Of a stretch of DNA of 37,453 nucleotides, positions 34,032 through 37,453 are shown one piece after another. The stretch lies in contig NZ_BDAY01000076.1 of assembly GCF_001612685.1 (NCBI RefSeq), forward strand, positions 1 through 37,453, written 5' to 3'. A program made the translations under genes and the position numbers. The notes below the pieces were generated by a model. That model saw only the letters and a program-made list of their open reading frames with translations, did no database searches and had not been told where the DNA came from. Each line of letters begins with the position of its first letter. Position 1 is the stretch's first letter. This DNA comes from Nocardia altamirensis NBRC 108246. Lineage in GTDB: Bacteria; Actinomycetota; Actinomycetes; Mycobacteriales; Mycobacteriaceae.

Positions 34032-34062
34032 GGCTGATGGTGCTTCGGCTGTTGATCCAGGC

Positions 34063-35304
34063 CTACAGCGCTGAGACGAGGCCTCCGGTGAGCGTGCGAT
34101 AGGCGTAGGTCACTGCGATGACCGCGACCGGTCCCGCGACCAGCAGGCCGAGGCCGCAGAGCAGCGCGCCGACGAACGTCACGAAGAGCACCGAGAGTGC
34201 CAGTAGCAGTACTGGCCAGACGTTGGCGACCACCAGGGTGGCGCTGGATCGGAGCGCCTCGAAGGGGCCTTGATCCTGATCGACGACGAAGTGGATCGAG
34301 AACATGCACAGGATGCCGACGATCAGACCGGGCAACACGCAGAACGCCGAGGCGATGCTCGTCGCGACGAACGCGAGCAGGGCGGTGAGCAGGACATTAC
34401 CCGCGTTCATGAAACGGAAGTACGCGCCGAAAGGTGGTTTGGTGCCGTCGGTTTCATACAGCGCGCCGCGCACCATGGCGGCCTGGAGCAGCCACACGCC
34501 GACCATCACCGCGAGGAAGATCAGCAGCACGGGCAGGATCGACGTCGGATCGGTGAGCTGGACGACAGCCACGAACGCGAGATAGATGAGCAGACCGACT
34601 GCGGTCACACCGATCCAGGGGCCTGGATTCGAGCGGAACTTCTCCCAGCCGTAGCTGATCGCCTGTCCGACATCGAGGGTGCCTGGCACGCCGACCGCCG
34701 CCTGCTGGTAGCCGTAGGTCGGTGGAGGCGTGGTGCCGTACGGTGCGGCGCCTGCGGGTGGCAGCGCGCCGGGGCCGGTGCCTGGTTGGCCGTAGCTGGG
34801 TTCGGGTGGGGCCTGGCCGGGTTGTGGTTGGCCGTATCCGGGTTGTGGTTGGCCGTATGTCGGCTGGGCGTAGGTCGGCTGTGGTTGGCCGTAGCCCGGT
34901 TGCGGTTGGCCTTGCTCGGGTTGGCCGTAGCTCGGTTGCGATGCGGCGTAGCCCTGCTCGGATTGCGGTTGGCCGTAGGTTGGCTGGCCACCTTGCGGCT
35001 GGCCGTGCTCCGGTTTCGGCGGCGCGTATCCGGCCTGCGGCGACTGCTGTGAGGGTTGCTGCGGAGTCACCGGAGGCGGCGGCTCGACGGGTTCGTTGCC
35101 GTACTGCGCGGCACCCGGTCCTTCGAACTGCGGGTATCCGGCAGGTCCAGCCATCTCGTGGCGACCGTGCCCGCTGCTCGGTTCCGCGGAGTGCGGTGTC
35201 TGACTCTCGTGCTGGCCAGGCCGTGCCGCGCGGCGTTCGTCGTCTCCTTGATCGGGAGCGTCGCCAGCTGATTCGTGGGGCGGGGGAGGCGGTGTGCCGG
35301 TCAT
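34063..35304 (-). CDS. Pro/Gln-rich integral membrane protein
   Basis: Protein of 413 aa in two parts. Residues about 1-205 are disordered and rich in Pro, Gln, Gly and Tyr, with many YGQPQPGYGQP-type repeats. Residues about 215-413 carry four or five membrane helices in a DUF975-like arrangement (ISYGWEKFRSNPGPWIGV, then paired helices). The architecture recalls the Pro/Gly-rich membrane protein Rv2560, encoded not far from aspS in M. tuberculosis. ATG 35304 has GGAAAGG 8 nt upstream; a TTG seven codons earlier is weaker. The tail may scaffold partners at the membrane, which is inference. Confidence 0.82.
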   Translation of the reverse strand: MTGTPPPPPHESAGDAPDQGDDERRAARPGQHESQTPHSAEPSSGHGRHEMAGPAGYPQFEGPGAAQYGNEPVEPPPPVTPQQPSQQSPQAGYAPPKPEHGQPQGGQPTYGQPQSEQGYAASQPSYGQPEQGQPQPGYGQPQPTYAQPTYGQPQPGYGQPQPGQAPPEPSYGQPGTGPGALPPAGAAPYGTTPPPTYGYQQAAVGVPGTLDVGQAISYGWEKFRSNPGPWIGVTAVGLLIYLAFVAVVQLTDPTSILPVLLIFLAVMVGVWLLQAAMVRGALYETDGTKPPFGAYFRFMNAGNVLLTALLAFVATSIASAFCVLPGLIVGILCMFSIHFVVDQDQGPFEALRSSATLVVANVWPVLLLALSVLFVTFVGALLCGLGLLVAGPVAVIAVTYAYRTLTGGLVSAL

Positions 35305-35495
35305 GCCATAGACCTTTCCACTCAACTGGTTTGCGGTGTGGCGCAGAGCAGTTGACGATGAGAAAACCTGACGGGTGCAATGGTGTCAAGCAACGCGCGT
35401 CGGTTCTGTAACCTCGGGGGAGACACGCCGAACGACGCGGAAAGGTTGTGTAACCGCTCGCTAGAAGTGACCCGATGCGAGTAACTTGAAGGGCG

Positions 35496-36665
35496 ATGAC
35501 CGCACTATTGGCCGAACGCGCCGCCGAAGTCGTGTCCGCAGCGCAACAGTTGCTCACAAAGCGAATGGGTGCTCCGGTAAAGCTGAGCGATCCGATCGAA
35601 CTCAGCGGTAGTGGTAGAACGACGGTTCTCCGTGTGCGTGTTGCGGAAAACGCCTTCTCGTTGCCACGAACCCTCATCGTCAAGCAAGTGCGCGGGCACG
35701 CGCAGGACCGCACCACCGGCGGTCTCGCGCCCGGAGTCGCCAGCATCGACTCCGCGTTCCTGCGTGAAGCGGTGTCGTATCAGTTCACGACCGCGCTGAG
35801 CCGCGAACACCGACCCGGCGCGTACCTCATCGCGCACAGCCTGCCCGAGCGTTTGCTGATCCTCAGCGACCTCGGTGAAAACTCCCTGCTGACCGCGCAA
35901 TTGCAGTCCGGCGCCGAGCCTGCCACCCGCAACGCCCTGATGGCGTTCGCGCAGGCGATGGGCCGGATGCACGCGGCAACCGTCGGGCGCGAAGCCGATT
36001 TCGTCGCGCTGCTGCGCCGCGTCGACGTGGTGCATCGAGTCGACGGCATCGCACAGCAGGCCGAATCCGCGATCGCCGAGGTGCCTGGGCTACTGCAACG
36101 CGAACTCGGCATCGACGTGCCAGGCGAGATCGCCGAACGGATCGTGCGCGGTAACCGGCTGTTCTCCTCCGGGCGATTCCGCGCGTTCAGTCCGTCGGAT
36201 CTGTGCCCGGACAACGTCATTCTCAACGAGGAAGGCGCACGCTTCCTCGACTACGAGTGGGGCGGATTCCGCGACGCCACCCTCGACATCGCCTACGCGC
36301 TCGTGTCGTTCCCCGGCTGCCTGTGCGATTTCGAACTGTCCAGGGAACGCGGCAGGCAGATGCTGGAGGCGTGGCGCTCCGAAGTGGTCGGCGTGTGGCC
36401 CGCGCTGGCCGACGACGAGCTGCTGTCCGAGCGGATCCTCGAGGCCAGGCTGATCTGGGTCTGGTTGTCGACCTACTGGTTCCTGCCGTTGGATCACGCC
36501 CGCATCGCGGCCGCCCGTGAGCACGGGCTGTCCGTGCCGCGATCGGAGGCGCTGATCAACCGGTGGGCGGCACTGGCCGAAGACGCCAGGTGCACAGGTG
36601 ACGACGTCATTGGCGACTTCGCCGAAGATGTCTCGGCCATGCTCGAAGAGCGCTGGTCCGAGTAA
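35496..36665 (+). CDS. Kinase-fold protein, aminoglycoside/choline phosphotransferase-like
   Basis: Protein of 389 aa with an APH-type kinase pattern: LIVKQV (probable nucleotide Lys), an FLREAVSYQF helix, the catalytic loop SPSDLCPDNVIL and the metal-binding LDYEWGGFRD. In the catalytic loop the usual His-Gly-Asp reads Pro-Ser-Asp; the catalytic Asp, loop Asn and later Asp are kept, so activity is plausible. The substrate is unknown; choline, homoserine and fructosamine kinases and antibiotic kinases share the fold, and nothing here indicates resistance. ATG 35496 has GAAGGG nearby. It is divergent from the Pro/Gln-rich gene (191 bp) and ends at a strong hairpin. Confidence 0.8.
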   Translation: MTALLAERAAEVVSAAQQLLTKRMGAPVKLSDPIELSGSGRTTVLRVRVAENAFSLPRTLIVKQVRGHAQDRTTGGLAPGVASIDSAFLREAVSYQFTTALSREHRPGAYLIAHSLPERLLILSDLGENSLLTAQLQSGAEPATRNALMAFAQAMGRMHAATVGREADFVALLRRVDVVHRVDGIAQQAESAIAEVPGLLQRELGIDVPGEIAERIVRGNRLFSSGRFRAFSPSDLCPDNVILNEEGARFLDYEWGGFRDATLDIAYALVSFPGCLCDFELSRERGRQMLEAWRSEVVGVWPALADDELLSERILEARLIWVWLSTYWFLPLDHARIAAAREHGLSVPRSEALINRWAALAEDARCTGDDVIGDFAEDVSAMLEERWSE

Positions 36666-36672
36666 GCGACCC

Positions 36673-36702
36673 CTCGTCCCGGCTGACGTTCGCCGGGACG
36701 AG
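36673..36702 (+). terminator. Strong hairpin after the kinase-like gene
   Basis: A perfect 11-bp stem, CTCGTCCCGGC (36673-36683) with GCCGGGACGAG (36692-36702), encloses an 8-nt loop and begins 7 bp past the stop codon. There is no T run, as is common for actinobacterial terminators. Confidence 0.7.
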
Positions 36703-36859
36703 GCTGGTTCGCTATAAGGAATCGTTAAGCGGGTTCCTGAATTCTGTTCCCTGACAATGTTCGAGGCGCCGAGGAGCTGTGCTCCGACCATGGCGGTGCT
36801 GCGGGACAATGGAAATGCCGCTCCGATGTGCTTGGGCGGGAAAGAACGGGGGCGTTCTG

Positions 36860-37225
36860 ATGAATTACTCACTGGTGATCATCGCTGCGGTGGTTGTTGT
36901 CGGCGGATTCGCTGTGTTCGCCTGGTGGCGGAAGAAGAAGCGCGCCGGAGCAGAGGAGTCGCAGCCTCGTGCCGAGCAGGCTGGGGCCGCGCTCAGTTCG
37001 GGCCTCGGTCGCAGCTACGGGCGTCGCAACAGGCGTCGGGCGCAACAGAAGTGGTGGAAGAGTGGGTCGGGGGCCGCCTATGGGGCGGGGGCTGCCGGGT
37101 TCATCGGTGGGTCCGGATGTAGCGGTGGAAGTCATCACGGTGATGGGGGTAGTGGCGGTGGGTGCAGTGGTGGTGGTGGCGGCTGCGGTGGAGGAGGCGG
37201 CGGCTGCGGTGGTGGTGGCGGGTAG
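36860..37225 (+). CDS. Small membrane-anchored Gly/Cys-rich protein, 121 aa
   Basis: Residues 3-22 are one membrane helix at the very N-terminus, followed by RKKKR, so the remainder should be cytoplasmic. Residues about 23-75 are polar and basic. The final 40 are nearly all Gly with Ser, His and regularly spaced Cys (GGGCSGGGGGCGGGGGGCGG). A short repeat could generate such a tail, and its length may vary between strains. The function is unknown; Gly/Cys tails can bind metals or form cross-links, but nothing shows that here. ATG 36860 has a GGGGGCG stretch upstream; an earlier ATG (36779) lacks one. Confidence 0.65.
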   Translation: MNYSLVIIAAVVVVGGFAVFAWWRKKKRAGAEESQPRAEQAGAALSSGLGRSYGRRNRRRAQQKWWKSGSGAAYGAGAAGFIGGSGCSGGSHHGDGGSGGGCSGGGGGCGGGGGGCGGGGG

Positions 37226-37453
37226 ACCTCGGCGGGCCTTGCTGGGCGGCGAGTGATCACCTGGTGCGCAGCGTGATTCGGCGGAGTGATCACGTGCTAT
37301 GTCGTTCGGCTTTGCCGGGCTCCGGGGGCACGTGCGGCTGTGGTCGCGGTTTGCGTTGGGAGACTTCAGGTGTCGTGATCCCAGAAAGGTGTGCATTTCT
37401 CCGCGGGTTTGACGGTCTCCTGGCGAGTGCGGCCGTCTCGGGGTTTGCACTGG
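37226..37453. other. Window end, no gene recognised
   Basis: These 228 bp hold no supported coding region. AGTGATCAC occurs twice, about 32 bp apart (near 37252 and 37284). The interval could be the promoter or 3' region of a gene outside the window. Confidence 0.4.

Noticed and set aside
35496..36665. Antibiotic-resistance call for the aminoglycoside phosphotransferase-like protein
   Set aside because: Only the broad kinase fold is supported. The catalytic loop is non-canonical and the genomic context is housekeeping.

Overview
The window is high-GC actinobacterial chromosome, most likely Nocardia or a close relative (Rhodococcus/Gordonia/Mycobacterium group). Three things point there. Orphan type VII secretion (ESX) genes are present (EspG-type chaperone, EspC-type small substrate, large Pro/Gly-rich partners). 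An exact match to the KstR sterol-regulon operator sits in front of one gene. The housekeeping backbone (ppiB, hisS, an Rv2578c-type radical SAM protein, an Rv2575-type zinc metallopeptidase, aspS) is a neighbourhood shared with Mycobacterium tuberculosis, here opened up by inserted accessory genes. No tRNA, rRNA, CRISPR array, transposase or integrase was recognised.

Layout. 1-745: gene-free repeat cluster with three copies of a hairpin element, ending in a terminator for an unknown leftward gene (746-1294). 1697-2578: membrane-anchored cyclophilin ppiB, leftward. 2766-9836: leftward six-gene sugar operon, read as ROK regulator, RbsA-type ATPase, permease, lipoprotein binding protein, Gfo/Idh/MocA dehydrogenase and sugar isomerase/epimerase. 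10068-11782: a methyltransferase convergent with an alpha/beta hydrolase fused to a LuxR helix-turn-helix. 11865-14383: an ESX pair (WXG-like Pro-rich protein and EspG chaperone, ATGA-coupled). 14798-16726: a small secreted protein and hisS. 16833-16992: a 16-bp minisatellite. 17254-19283: a two-helix membrane protein and malate dehydrogenase. 19343-22368: korA-korB, 2-oxoglutarate:ferredoxin oxidoreductase. 22480-25454: radical SAM protein, a Gly-rich protein, and an SDR enzyme behind a KstR operator. 25683-27938: an EspC-like gene overlapping a large ESX-type gene, followed by a duplicated copy of the latter's C-terminal tail. 27939-29248: gene-free repeats, including two more hairpin elements. 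29249-30841: a secreted protein and a YpfJ-type metallopeptidase. 31003-37225: aspS, a DUF389 membrane protein, a Pro/Gln-rich membrane protein, a kinase-fold protein and a Gly/Cys-rich membrane-anchored protein.

How the genes fit together. The sugar operon is a complete uptake, sensing and early catabolism unit; its substrate is not evident. mdh and korAB meet tail to tail and both act in the TCA cycle. The two ESX loci lack any secretion core (no EccC or EccD), so they must rely on machinery elsewhere.

The most unusual feature is a dispersed hairpin element found six times (stems at 262, 470, 573, 17996, 28695 and 28892). Every copy has a 16-bp stem, a loop of exactly 17 nt and a conserved 20-nt 3' tail. 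Stem bases change in compensating pairs between copies, so the fold itself appears to be maintained. The second is the tandemly copied C-terminal tail of the ESX-type protein, which keeps an open 58-codon frame.
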